64,000 nucleotides of DNA from Streptomyces griseochromogenes (GTDB lineage: Bacteria; Actinomycetota; Actinomycetes; Streptomycetales; Streptomycetaceae). Made by a program: the position numbers and the translations under genes. Position 1 is the first letter of the stretch, and every line of letters begins with the position of its first letter. A model generated the notes under the pieces. The model searched no databases, was not told where the DNA came from, and saw only the letters and a program-made list of their open reading frames with translations. This document shows positions 25,522 to 35,332 of the stretch, in pieces. The stretch lies in NCBI RefSeq assembly GCF_001542625.1, contig NZ_CP016279.1, forward strand, positions 6,262,001 to 6,326,000. Direction: 5' to 3'.

Positions 25522-26457
25522 ATGTCCGTTCCGGAAGTGATCCGTATCGTCTCGCGCGACTCACCCATGGCGCTCGCCCAAGTCGAACGCGTGCGCGCCG
25601 AGTTGGGCGTGCTGTATCCGGGAGTGCGCACCGAGATCGTGCCCGTGAAGACCACGGGTGACAAGTGGCTCGGTGACCTCTCCGAGGTCGAGGGCAAGGG
25701 GGCGTTCACCAAAGAGGTGGACGCGGCCCTGCTGGCCGGGGAGGCGGACCTCGCGGTGCACTGCGTCAAGGACGTGCCCGCCGACCGGCCGCTGCCCGCC
25801 GGCACGGTGTTCGCCGCGTTCCTGAAGCGGGACGACATCCGTGACGCCCTGGTGCACCCGGGCGGGCTCACCCTGGACGAGCTGCCCGCCGGCACCCGGA
25901 TCGGTACCTCCTCGGTGCGCCGGGTGGCCCAGCTGGCCGCGACCCACCCGCACCTGGAATGTGTGCCGTTCCGCGGCAACGCCAACCGCCGGCTGGAGAA
26001 GCTGGCCGCCGGGGAGGCGGACGCACTGCTGCTGGCGGTGTCCGGTCTGGAGCGGATCGGCCGCCGCGATGTGATCAGCGAGGTGCTGTCCCCGGAGACG
26101 ATGATGCCGCCGATCGGCGCGGGCATCCTCGCTCTGCAGTGCCGGGAGGACGATGCCGAGCTGATCGACGCGGTCAGCGGGCTCGGCGACCCGGCCACGC
26201 ACCGGGAGGCCACGGCCGAGCGGATGTTCCTGCATGTGCTCCAGGGGCACTGCAACAGCCCCATCTCCGGCTACGCGCGCGTGGACCCCAGCGGTGAACT
26301 GTCCCTGCGCGCCTGCGTGTTCACCCCCGACGGCAAGACCCGGCTGAACGCCCACGAATGGGCGGGCCGGCTCGACGCGGCCACGCTCGGCACCTCCGTC
26401 GCGGTGGCGCTGCTGCGGCAGGGGGCACGGGAGATCATCGACGGCATCCCGCACTGA
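25522..26457 (+). CDS. hemC: Hydroxymethylbilane synthase (porphobilinogen deaminase)
   Basis: A 311-residue complete enzyme that joins four porphobilinogens in tetrapyrrole synthesis. Signatures include [22 protein letters not shown] (Lys-Asp catalytic pair), [11 protein letters not shown] and [14 protein letters not shown]. The dipyrromethane cofactor Cys is in [12 protein letters not shown]. The start at ATG 25522 is preferred; a GTG lies nine bases upstream. No hemA, hemD or hemB neighbours are present. Streptomyces normally carry hemC next to hemA and hemD, so this may be a second copy. Confidence 0.9.
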   Translation: MSVPEVIRIVSRDSPMALAQVERVRAELGVLYPGVRTEIVPVKTTGDKWLGDLSEVEGKGAFTKEVDAALLAGEADLAVHCVKDVPADRPLPAGTVFAAFLKRDDIRDALVHPGGLTLDELPAGTRIGTSSVRRVAQLAATHPHLECVPFRGNANRRLEKLAAGEADALLLAVSGLERIGRRDVISEVLSPETMMPPIGAGILALQCREDDAELIDAVSGLGDPATHREATAERMFLHVLQGHCNSPISGYARVDPSGELSLRACVFTPDGKTRLNAHEWAGRLDAATLGTSVAVALLRQGAREIIDGIPH

Positions 26458-26463
26458 CCCGCG

Positions 26464-26988
26464 TCAGGCGCTGCCCGGCTCCGTCTGGTCCTTCAGGAAG
26501 GCGCTGACCTGGTGGGCCAGGCTGCCCTGGCCAGTGCCCGCCGGGGTGGCCACGGCGGCCGTCTCCACGACCCCGATGCCGCCCGTCCACAGCCGGCGGT
26601 CGGTCCACTCCTCCTCCACCCGCAGCTGGACCTGTACGTCCACGTGCGTCAGGGCGGCCTCCGGGGCGGCCGCGTAGAGCACGGCGGTGGCCCGGCGCAG
26701 CGGATAGACGTCGAAGCCCTCGATGAACTGGGAGTTGCGCCAGTCGATGAACGCGCCCTCCCCGTCCGAGCCGACCCTGACGTCGATCTGGCCGTCCTCC
26801 AGCTGGATGCCGTAGTGCCGTGCGCCCCGGTTCTCGACCGTGACCCGGACGCTGAAGTACGTCAGCCCGGCGGCGGCGTCATCTCGTCCGCGCGGGGGCT
26901 CGGCCGCCTCCAGACGGTGGACGCGGATCCGCAGACCGGCATGCTCGTCGTACTCCTGCCAGTCCCCGACCACGTTCGGCTCGTACAC
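26464..26988 (-). CDS. Conserved hypothetical protein
   Basis: A 174-residue soluble protein with no signal peptide and no domain I recognise. The central region (LTYFSVRVTVENRGARHYGI, then QLEDGQIDVRVGSDGEGAFIDW) looks like a beta-sandwich similar in rhythm to DUF4352-type proteins. The GTG start at 26988 has an AGAGGGG site. It converges on hemC with only 6 bp between stops. Confidence 0.65.
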   Translation of the reverse strand: MYEPNVVGDWQEYDEHAGLRIRVHRLEAAEPPRGRDDAAAGLTYFSVRVTVENRGARHYGIQLEDGQIDVRVGSDGEGAFIDWRNSQFIEGFDVYPLRRATAVLYAAAPEAALTHVDVQVQLRVEEEWTDRRLWTGGIGVVETAAVATPAGTGQGSLAHQVSAFLKDQTEPGSA

Positions 26989-27176
26989 AGCGCCCCTCTC
27001 GACCTCAAGAGCTGCTGTCTATCTGTGCGCTCAGTGCACTGTCAAATGAGCAGAATGCGCTATGGCCAGGGGGTTCGCCCGGTTTGATCGGTGATCAAGC
27101 GCTGCCCAGCGACAATCGCGCCGAAGGCCTTCCGGCGGGGCACCGGTGCGTGCCGCACATCACGTCCGCGGCAAGA

Positions 27177-28022
27177 TCACCGGGCCAGCCGGCCGAGCAG
27201 CGAGGAGGCCGCGGCGATGCCCAGGGCGGCGGCCGTCGCCAGGACGCCGAAGTCGGCGGCCAGGTGGGCGGGCGTGCCGAGCAGGAGGCCACGCAGGGCG
27301 TCGACCTCGTAGCTGAGCGGGTTGACCTTGCTGACGGCCTGGAGCCAGCCCGGCATCACCGAGAGGGGGTACAGGGCGTTGGAGCCGAAGAACAGCGGCA
27401 TGGTGATCGCCTGCCCGAAGCCCATCAGCCGGTCGCGGCTGAGGACGATGCCGGCGATGGTCATCGACAGGCAGGAGAAGAACGCGGAGGCGAGGACCAC
27501 GACCGCGCCCATGCCGAGCAGCTTCAGCGGGTTCCAGGTGAGGGCGACGCCGAGCAGAGCGGCGATGACGATGACGACGACGGCCTGGATCAGCGACTTC
27601 ACTCCGGCCGCGAACGCCTTGCCGGTGATCAGGGCCGAACGCGGGGTGGGGGTGACCAGGAGCTTGTTCAGGATGCCCGCGTCCCGCTCCCAGATGATCT
27701 GGATGCCGTAGAAGATGGCGATGAACATCGCGGACTGGGCGATGATGCCGGGCGCCAGGTAGTCGATGTAGGGGATGCCGCCGGTGGGTATCGCCCGGAT
27801 CCGGGTGAAGGTCTGACCGAAGATCAACAGCCACAGGGCCGGCTGGACCGCGCGGGTGTACAGCTCGGTGCGGTCGTGGCGCAGCTTCTGCAGTTCCACG
27901 GCACACATCGCGGCGACACGGGCGGGCAGCAGCCGCCAGCCGGTGCGGGGCCTGGGCGGGGTCAGCAGAAGGGCGGTCCCGTCAGCCGACGCGGTGCGCG
28001 GTGCGGCGGGTGCTTCGGACAT
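27177..28022 (-). CDS. ABC-2 type transporter permease
   Basis: A 281-residue ABC-2 permease with six membrane helices. The pattern IDYLAPGIIAQSAMFIAIFYGI and the IWERDAGILNKLLVTPTPRSALITGK loop are typical of DrrB-like drug exporter permeases. It overlaps the ATPase gene by 41 bp, and the three genes MarR-ATPase-permease form one operon. Confidence 0.9.
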   Translation of the reverse strand: MSEAPAAPRTASADGTALLLTPPRPRTGWRLLPARVAAMCAVELQKLRHDRTELYTRAVQPALWLLIFGQTFTRIRAIPTGGIPYIDYLAPGIIAQSAMFIAIFYGIQIIWERDAGILNKLLVTPTPRSALITGKAFAAGVKSLIQAVVVIVIAALLGVALTWNPLKLLGMGAVVVLASAFFSCLSMTIAGIVLSRDRLMGFGQAITMPLFFGSNALYPLSVMPGWLQAVSKVNPLSYEVDALRGLLLGTPAHLAADFGVLATAAALGIAAASSLLGRLAR

Positions 28023-28821
28023 CGCGGAAACCTCCTCCGGAGTCGAGGCCGCTGCCGGCGACGTCCCGGAAGACGTCCTCCAGCGTGGGCAGGGTGTCCG
28101 CGCCCCGGCTCTCGGCCAGGCCCCGGCGCAGCTCGGCCGGGGCGCCGAGGGCGCGGATGCGGCCGCGGTGCATCAGGCCGACCCGGTCGCAGTACTGGTC
28201 GGCCTCGTCCATGTAGTGGGTGGTGACCAGGACGGTCATGCCGGTGGCGGCTCGGACGACGTTGATGTGGTCCCAGACGCCCGTGCGGGCTATGGGGTCG
28301 AGACCGATGGTGGGCTCGTCCAGGATCAGCAGGCGGGGCGCGCTGACCAGGGCCTGGGCGAGTTCCAGGCGCCGGACCATGCCGCCGGAGTAGGTGCCGG
28401 CGAGCCGGTCGGCGGCGTCGGTGAGGCCGACGGCGGCCAGGGCCTGGGCGACGCGCTCGGCGCGCTCGCGGCGCGGCACGTCGAAGACGCGGGCGAACAG
28501 GGCGACGTTCTCCCGCCCCGTGAGCCCGCTGTCGGCGGACAGCTGCTGTGGGACGTAGCCGAGGAGACGGCGCACCGCCATGCGCTCCCTGGCGACGTCG
28601 TGCCCGTAGACCCGGACCATGCCTGCCGGTACGGGCAGGAGCGTGGTGATGCAGCGCAGGGCGGAGGTCTTGCCGGCGCCGTTGGGGCCGAGCAGTCCGA
28701 ACACCTCGCCCTCGGCGACGGCCAGGTCGAGGCCGTCGACCGCTTTGGTGTCGCCGAAGGCGTAGGTGAGGCGGGCGCAGCCGACGGCTTCGGCGGGCGG
28801 GGCGGGGGTGTCGCTCGTCAT
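27982..28821 (-). CDS. ABC transporter ATP-binding protein (DrrA-like)
   Basis: A 279-residue ATPase. Walker A is GPNGAGKTS, the signature is YSGGMVRRLELAQAL, Walker B is LLILDEPTIGLD and the H-loop VTTHYMDEAD. The C-terminal extension with LPTLEDVFRDV is found in the DrrA/NodI group. It pairs with the ABC-2 permease and is translationally coupled to the upstream MarR gene by a 4-bp overlap. An efflux role for a drug or lipid is inferred. Confidence 0.92.
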   Translation of the reverse strand: MTSDTPAPPAEAVGCARLTYAFGDTKAVDGLDLAVAEGEVFGLLGPNGAGKTSALRCITTLLPVPAGMVRVYGHDVARERMAVRRLLGYVPQQLSADSGLTGRENVALFARVFDVPRRERAERVAQALAAVGLTDAADRLAGTYSGGMVRRLELAQALVSAPRLLILDEPTIGLDPIARTGVWDHINVVRAATGMTVLVTTHYMDEADQYCDRVGLMHRGRIRALGAPAELRRGLAESRGADTLPTLEDVFRDVAGSGLDSGGGFRDVRSTRRTAHRVG

Positions 28822-29270
28822 AGGTCCTCGGCCTCCTCGTGCAGGGCGGCGGCGAGCTTGCGCAGTGCGGGCAGTGCCGCACGCAGCGCCGCGCGGTCGG
28901 CTTCGTCGAGCCCGGACAGATGCCGGCCGACCAGTTCGGCCCGGCGGCGCCGCCAGTCCTCCAGCCGCTTCTCGGCGGCCTCGGTGAGCTGCAGCCGGGC
29001 GGCCCGGCGGTCGGCGGGGTCGGTCTCCCGGGCCAGTCGGCCGTCCCGGACGAGCCCGTTGACCAGGGTCGACACGGAGTTGCCTGCCAGGTGCAGCGCC
29101 CGGGCGGCGTCCGAGATGCCGATACCGGGCCGGGCCTCGACCAGCCGCAGCAGCTCCACCTCGGCACCGCGCAGCCGCGGCTCGGTGAGCCCGCTGCGCA
29201 GCCGGCGCCGGATCAGCCGCTGGATCCGCACGAGCGCGTCGGCCAGCTCCTCGGAGAAATCCGCCTCCAC
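28818..29270 (-). CDS. MarR-family regulator of the ABC exporter
   Basis: A 150-residue MarR winged helix. Recognition helix: ISDAARALHLAGNSVSTLVNGLVRDGRL; wing: RETDPADRRAARLQLTEAAEKRL. The longer frame from 29312 would run through the operator, so the GTG at 29270 is chosen, 10 bp from the palindrome; it may be leaderless. It heads an operon with the ABC ATPase and permease. Ligand-dependent derepression is expected. Confidence 0.85.
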   Translation of the reverse strand: MEADFSEELADALVRIQRLIRRRLRSGLTEPRLRGAEVELLRLVEARPGIGISDAARALHLAGNSVSTLVNGLVRDGRLARETDPADRRAARLQLTEAAEKRLEDWRRRRAELVGRHLSGLDEADRAALRAALPALRKLAAALHEEAEDL

Positions 29271-29280
29271 GCTTCGGAGA

Positions 29281-29301
29281 TTACCTCTGTTACAGAGGTA
29301 A
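29281..29301. promoter_or_regulatory. MarR operator palindrome
   Basis: Perfect 9-bp arms TTACCTCTG and CAGAGGTAA flank TTA. It lies just upstream of the MarR start. On the minus strand TAATCT at its edge may be the -10 element, so repressor binding would block transcription. Confidence 0.75.
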
Positions 29302-29357
29302 CGCCTCTCCACAGGAGGTCAAGAATGAGACCGATGTGCCCCGGTATCGCCTGAATT

Positions 29358-29383
29358 GTTTTGATGGATCCATCGAGGGGAAT
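29358..29383 (+). promoter_or_regulatory. SigB/SigF-type promoter candidate
   Basis: GTTTTG and GGGAAT are separated by 14 bp, close to the stress-sigma consensus GTTT-N14-16-GGGTAT. It is 137 bp upstream of a SigB-type sigma gene, so autoregulation is possible. Confidence 0.45.
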
Positions 29384-29519
29384 GCGAACGACAGTGCTTC
29401 GGACAGGAGGCACGTGCGTGGGAGCCGGCTCAGCCGGGTACCGCAGTGTCCCTGTCACGGTCCGAGCCCGCCTCCCACGGTGTCTGTCGATTCGGCACCT
29501 GCTGAAAGAGGTGCGCCCG

Positions 29520-30311
29520 ATGCCTGTCACTGGCGGCACGAAGTCCCATCCCCACGACGACGCCCCCGACACGTCGGAGTCCTTCGAGCGGCTCGCGCGG
29601 CTGCCCGACGGTCCCGAGCGCCGGGCGCTCAGGGACGAGCTGGTCCGGCTCTGGCTGCCCATGGCCGAGCGGATCGCCGTACGGTTCCGCGGCCGCGGGG
29701 AGTCCCTGGAGGACCTGTACCAGGTGGCCGCACTCGGTCTGGTGAAGGCCGTCGACCACTACGAGCCCAGCCGCGGCCGCGCCTTCGAGGCGTACGCGGT
29801 CCCCACCGTCACCGGCGAGATCAAGCGCCACTTCCGCGATCACATGTGGACCCTGCACGTGCCGCGCCGGGTGCAAGACCTGCGCAACCGGGTCCGCGGC
29901 GCCCTCAAGGAGCTGGCACAGACCACGTCCGGCCGGGCACCCACCGTTGCGGAGATCGCCGCGCACGCCCGTCTCAGCGAGGCCGAGGTGCGCACCGGCA
30001 TGGAGGCCCTGGAGTGCTTCTCCGCGCTGTCCCTGGACGCGGAGGTGACCGGGACGGAGGGGTACGCGCTCGGGGACTGCATGGGCGAGCCGGACCCCGG
30101 CTTCGACCTCGTGGTCGACCGTGCCGCGGTCAAGCCGTGCCTCCAGGCGCTGCCCGAACGTGAGCGCACCATCCTCTACCTGCGCTTCTTCGGCGGGATG
30201 ACGCAGAGCCGGATCGCCCAGCAGTTGGGCATCTCGCAGATGCACGTCTCCCGGCTGCTCAGCGGCTGCTTCGACCGGCTGCGTGAGGAACTGTTCGCGG
30301 AGACCGGCTGA
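29520..30311 (+). CDS. SigB/SigF-family RNA polymerase sigma factor
   Basis: A 263-residue sigma factor. Region 2 spans about residues 30-130 (LWLPMAERIAVRFRGRGESLEDLYQVAALGLVKAV, EAYAVPTVTGEIKRHFRDHMWTLHVPRR), region 3 follows (RAPTVAEIAAHARLSEAEV) and region 4 is at the end (LPERERTILYLRFFGGMTQSRIAQQLGISQMHVSRLL). These are the marks of the Streptomyces SigB-SigF-SigG group. The ATG at 29520 has a GAGGTG site about 8 nt upstream. No anti-sigma gene is adjacent. A close paralogue is at 50471-51364. Confidence 0.92.
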   Translation: MPVTGGTKSHPHDDAPDTSESFERLARLPDGPERRALRDELVRLWLPMAERIAVRFRGRGESLEDLYQVAALGLVKAVDHYEPSRGRAFEAYAVPTVTGEIKRHFRDHMWTLHVPRRVQDLRNRVRGALKELAQTTSGRAPTVAEIAAHARLSEAEVRTGMEALECFSALSLDAEVTGTEGYALGDCMGEPDPGFDLVVDRAAVKPCLQALPERERTILYLRFFGGMTQSRIAQQLGISQMHVSRLLSGCFDRLREELFAETG

Positions 30312-30314
30312 GCG

Positions 30315-30671
30315 TCACTCCGGTGAGCTGTCGGGGGTCTCCTCGGCGACGGCGGGGACCGGCTCGGCCGCTCCGGGGACCTGAGTGGGACCGTACCGGT
30401 CCAAGGTCGCCTCCAGCTCGGCGCGGACCTCGGTCGGGATGTCGCCCCGGCGCCCCCAGATGAGGATCAGATCCGCGATGGTGCGCAGCTTGATGTTGGT
30501 GTGCTGGGAGACCTCCTTCAGCACCTCCCACCCCTCGTCGGGGGTCACCCGGCCGAGGGCCACCACCATTCCGATGGCCTGGTCCACGACGGCGTGGGAG
30601 GCCACAGCCTCCTTCAACTGGTCCACTTCGGCCTGCAGCTCGGCGATCCGGTCGGCCTCCGTCTCTCCCAT
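30315..30671 (-). CDS. ANTAR-domain protein
   Basis: A 118-residue protein starts with a coiled-coil-like stretch (ADRIAELQAEVDQLKEAVAS) and an ANTAR domain (HAVVDQAIGMVVALGRVTPD, EVLKEVSQHTNIKLRTIADLIL). ANTAR domains bind paired RNA hairpins and act as antiterminators. A C-terminal Pro/Glu tail follows. There is no GAF sensor domain. The upstream frame is open to 30914; the ATG at 30671 is chosen because coding character begins there, though its ribosome site is unclear. It converges on the sigma gene. Confidence 0.82.
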   Translation of the reverse strand: MGETEADRIAELQAEVDQLKEAVASHAVVDQAIGMVVALGRVTPDEGWEVLKEVSQHTNIKLRTIADLILIWGRRGDIPTEVRAELEATLDRYGPTQVPGAAEPVPAVAEETPDSSPE

Positions 30672-30798
30672 CCCTCCATCGTGCTCACCCGCCCGGACGC
30701 CCGCCACCGGGGTACTCGACAGGCACCGCGCGCGCTCCGGTTGGAGACTGGTGCCAGACCGGTTGGCCGCCGGACCCCGAGACCAGGACCCGACTGTG

Positions 30799-31608
30799 AT
30801 GAACGATGAGAAGCCCGCCGGTGGTGGACCGAGGACGAGGGAGGTCATCTCCACGCACTCCGTCTTCGGCGCGCCGTGCTGGGTGAGCCTGACGAGCCGC
30901 GACCTGGAGGCCACTCAGGAGTTCTACTCCGCTCTGCTCGGCTGGCGGTGGCGCGGCGCCAAGCTCGGCGAGCACTTCCGGATCGCGCTGGCCGACGGTG
31001 TGCCCGTCGCCGGGATAGCGGCGGTCGCCGCGATGTGGCAGATGGCGGTCGCCTGGACCCCGTACTTCGCCGTGCCCGACGCGAACGAGGCGGCGTCACG
31101 GGCGCGGGAGCGCGGCGGTACGGCGGCCGTCGGGCCCCTGTCGTTCCCGCCGGGGCGGGCGGCGCTGCTCGCCGACCGGGACGGGGCCACCTTCGGGATC
31201 TGGGAGGGCGAGCTGGTCGGCAACTGGGAGGCCTGGCGGCGGGCGGCCCCGACCTTCATCCGGCTGCACACCCGCAACGCCTTCGACGCCGCGATCTTCT
31301 ACGGCGAGACGCTCGGCTGGGCCACCGGGACGCCGGGCTGCTGCGAGGTCGAGTACGAGGGCGGCGAGGTGGTGCTGCGCAGCAGGGGTGATGTGGTGGC
31401 GCGCATCGACTCGGGCGCGGTGGAGGCGGCCCCGGACCCCGAGGTCCGGCCCCACTGGCAGATCCATTTCGCGGTGTCCGACGTGGTGGGCTGTGCCCGT
31501 ACCGCGGAGAAGCACGGCGGCAGCGTCCTGCACGAGGAGGAGACGGAGGCGATCCTGCGGGACCCGGACGGGGCCCAGTTCACGGTGACGTCACGCCCCG
31601 AACGCTGA
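30799..31608 (+). CDS. Two-domain VOC family protein
   Basis: A 269-residue protein with two vicinal-oxygen-chelate (glyoxalase-like) domains. The first begins PCWVSLTSRDLEATQEFYSALLGWRW and the second at IRLHTRNAFDAAIFYGETLGWATG; each closes with a DGATFGIWE or DGAQFTVTS type end. Such proteins in Streptomyces are often annotated as hydroxylases or bleomycin-resistance-like, and no specific reaction can be given. The metal ligands in domain one are not complete by eye. Confidence 0.82.
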   Translation: MNDEKPAGGGPRTREVISTHSVFGAPCWVSLTSRDLEATQEFYSALLGWRWRGAKLGEHFRIALADGVPVAGIAAVAAMWQMAVAWTPYFAVPDANEAASRARERGGTAAVGPLSFPPGRAALLADRDGATFGIWEGELVGNWEAWRRAAPTFIRLHTRNAFDAAIFYGETLGWATGTPGCCEVEYEGGEVVLRSRGDVVARIDSGAVEAAPDPEVRPHWQIHFAVSDVVGCARTAEKHGGSVLHEEETEAILRDPDGAQFTVTSRPER

Positions 31609-31920
31609 CCTGCTTCCCGGACGGGGCTCCGCCGCGAGCGGCGTGACCTGTCCGGTCCGGGAACCGGGCTCCGGGGACGCGTCCCAGGTCACCTCGACGC
31701 CGACGCCGTGCAGGTCACGCGCGCAGGCCACCAGCATCGCGGCGGCCGCGGCCTGCGCCTCCTCGGCTGCCGCGCCGCTCGGCACCCCGGCGAGACGCCC
31801 GCAGACCATCCCGCCGTCAGCGGTGCGGACGGTGTGACGCCGGCCGTCCGGCATCGCCGTCAGCACGATGCCCACGGGCAGGCCGAAGGGCGGCCGTTTC
31901 GTCCCCCGCTGTCTCGCCAT
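31591..31920 (-). CDS. Hypothetical protein
   Basis: A 109-residue product with a basic N terminus (MARQRGTKRPPFGLPVGIVL) and an Ala-rich middle. No domain is recognised. It overlaps the VOC gene end by 18 bp on the opposite strand. The start could be the GTG at 31938. It lies between the VOC gene and glgX. Confidence 0.45.
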   Translation of the reverse strand: MARQRGTKRPPFGLPVGIVLTAMPDGRRHTVRTADGGMVCGRLAGVPSGAAAEEAQAAAAAMLVACARDLHGVGVEVTWDASPEPGSRTGQVTPLAAEPRPGSRSAFGA

Positions 31921-31950
31921 GCGGCCATCCGACACCACCGGCCGCCCGGT

Positions 31951-34091
<2,141 letters not shown>

Positions 34092-34095
<4 letters not shown>

Positions 34096-34592
34096 CGGGC
34101 GCCCGCCAGGGCGTCCTCGTCGGCGGCCAGGACGGTCACCGGGAGGGCGCGGGGCACCTGGAGCCCCTGCCGCAGGTTCGGTGCCGGGGCCTTCGGGACC
34201 AGCGGGACGCGCTCGCCGGAGCGGGCGCGCTGCGAGAACCAGATGATCTTGCAGCCGGTTTCCGAGGCACAGCAGCCCCAGCCGTCGCTCATGGCGGCGA
34301 TGTCCGCGAGGCACGCCCTGAGGTCCTGATCGGGACGCAGGTCGCGGTCTTCGCCCCCGACGGCGGTGATGAGGTGCTGACCGTTCCACCACATCTCGAT
34401 CGAGGTGTGCTTGTCCGTGGCGTGCTGGTCGATCGCCCGCAACAGCAGTTCGACGCCGTGACGGACGGGGTCCACGAGGTTCTCCAGGTCCCAGTGGCGA
34501 AGGTGGGCGGCCAGGATGCGGCTGACCTGTCCCACCCGATCCGGGCTGACTTCCACGTCGAGGTGGTAGTAGCAGGGCACTGCGGTCTTCAT
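34092..34592 (-). CDS. RsbW-like ATP-binding protein
   Basis: A 166-residue protein of the HATPase_c_2 (anti-sigma-factor kinase-like) type. The N terminus YYHLDVEVSPDRVGQVSRILAAHLRHWDL and the helix VRHGVELLLRAIDQHA match these small Streptomyces proteins. The usual G1 motif is altered and a Cys pair occurs (GWGCCASETGCKIIWF), so ATP binding is uncertain. A GAGGAG site precedes the ATG. The gene is coupled to glgX, an unusual partner. Confidence 0.7.
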
Positions 34593-34924
34593 CGTCGCTT
34601 GCTCCTCACCCGCGAGGCTCCCGCTCCCCTGGCCCGCTCCGGGAGGGATCCCGGACTCCTACTCGTCCGGGAGGGATCCCGGACACCTAGCGTGAGCGTT
34701 TATCGCATCTGAGTCACCTCCACAGTGAGGGCACTACGCCATTCGTGCAACACGAGCGCCACATACGCCCGTATGGTTGAAGATCCAACAGGACGTTGCG
34801 TGGCCGTACGTGCACCATGAGTGAAAGCCTCGATCGCCGTAACGGTGCCGTGCCCTCTTCCGCGCGGCCACCACCCGACCGTCGGGAACGCGCCCAGTCG
34901 AGAGCGTGGAAGGTGAAGAGGGTC
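34593..34924. promoter_or_regulatory. Intergenic control region between HATPase-glgX and DUF5133
   Basis: No gene is needed here, although a start at 34817 could extend the DUF5133 gene. It holds a 19-bp direct repeat (34638-34656 and 34666-34684), a palindrome TCGTG-CAA-CACGA (34743-34755) and a second palindrome CATACG-CC-CGTATG (34762-34775). Divergent promoters are expected; TATGGT at 34772 could be a -10 for the rightward gene. Confidence 0.6.
34638..34684. repeat. Direct 19-bp repeat, each copy palindromic
   Basis: TCCGGGAGGGATCCCGGAC occurs at 34638-34656 and again at 34666-34684, spaced by 28 bp. Each copy pairs TCCGGG with CCCGGA. This may be a pair of operators or stacked hairpins in the HATPase-glgX 5' leader. 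Confidence 0.85.
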
Positions 34925-35227
34925 ATGCTGCTACCCGCCAAGGCCGAAGTGGCCCGGCAGTTGCGGCGTTACCGGGCATGGGAGCGCGTGATGCTCGCCT
35001 CGCCCCACGACCGCAGGGTCCGGGCCACTTTCGAGGACTCGGGCTACACCTTGTGCGTGCTGATGGGAAAGCGCTGCGCTCGGGAGGCGGCCGAAGCGGC
35101 CGAGCGCTATCTGCGCTCCACCCTGGCCGGCTACCTGCGCGAGCAGGACGGGCGCCCGCAGCCGGGCCGCACGGGGCGGCGGGCGCCGCCGCCCCCGGAG
35201 CGGCGTTCCACGGCGCCGAGGCGCTGA
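34925..35227 (+). CDS. DUF5133 protein
   Basis: A 100-residue protein: MLLPAKAEVARQLRRYRAWE, RVMLASPHDRRVRATFEDSGYTLCVLMGKRC and EAAEAAERYL match the small Streptomyces DUF5133 family of unknown function. The ATG at 34925 fits the family N terminus. An upstream in-frame ATG at 34817 would add 36 basic residues. It lies 105 bp before glgE on the same strand. Confidence 0.75.
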   Translation: MLLPAKAEVARQLRRYRAWERVMLASPHDRRVRATFEDSGYTLCVLMGKRCAREAAEAAERYLRSTLAGYLREQDGRPQPGRTGRRAPPPPERRSTAPRR

Positions 35228-35284
35228 CCTGGCACCGTACAGGGCGTTCCATCGGGGCGGCAGCAGCCGAACCGTTTCTCGGAT

Positions 35285-35315
35285 CGCGAAGCCGGGCCCC
35301 GGGCCCGGCTTCGCG
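35285..35315 (+). promoter_or_regulatory. Perfect long hairpin upstream of the glgE ribosome site
   Basis: CGCGAAGCCGGGCCC (35285-35299) pairs with 35301-35315; one base separates the 15-bp arms. It begins 57 bp after the DUF5133 stop and ends 6 bp before the GGAGGTGA ribosome site of glgE. It has no T-tract. It could terminate DUF5133 transcripts or control glgE translation. Confidence 0.75.
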
Positions 35316-35332
35316 CACGGCGGAGGTGAAAG

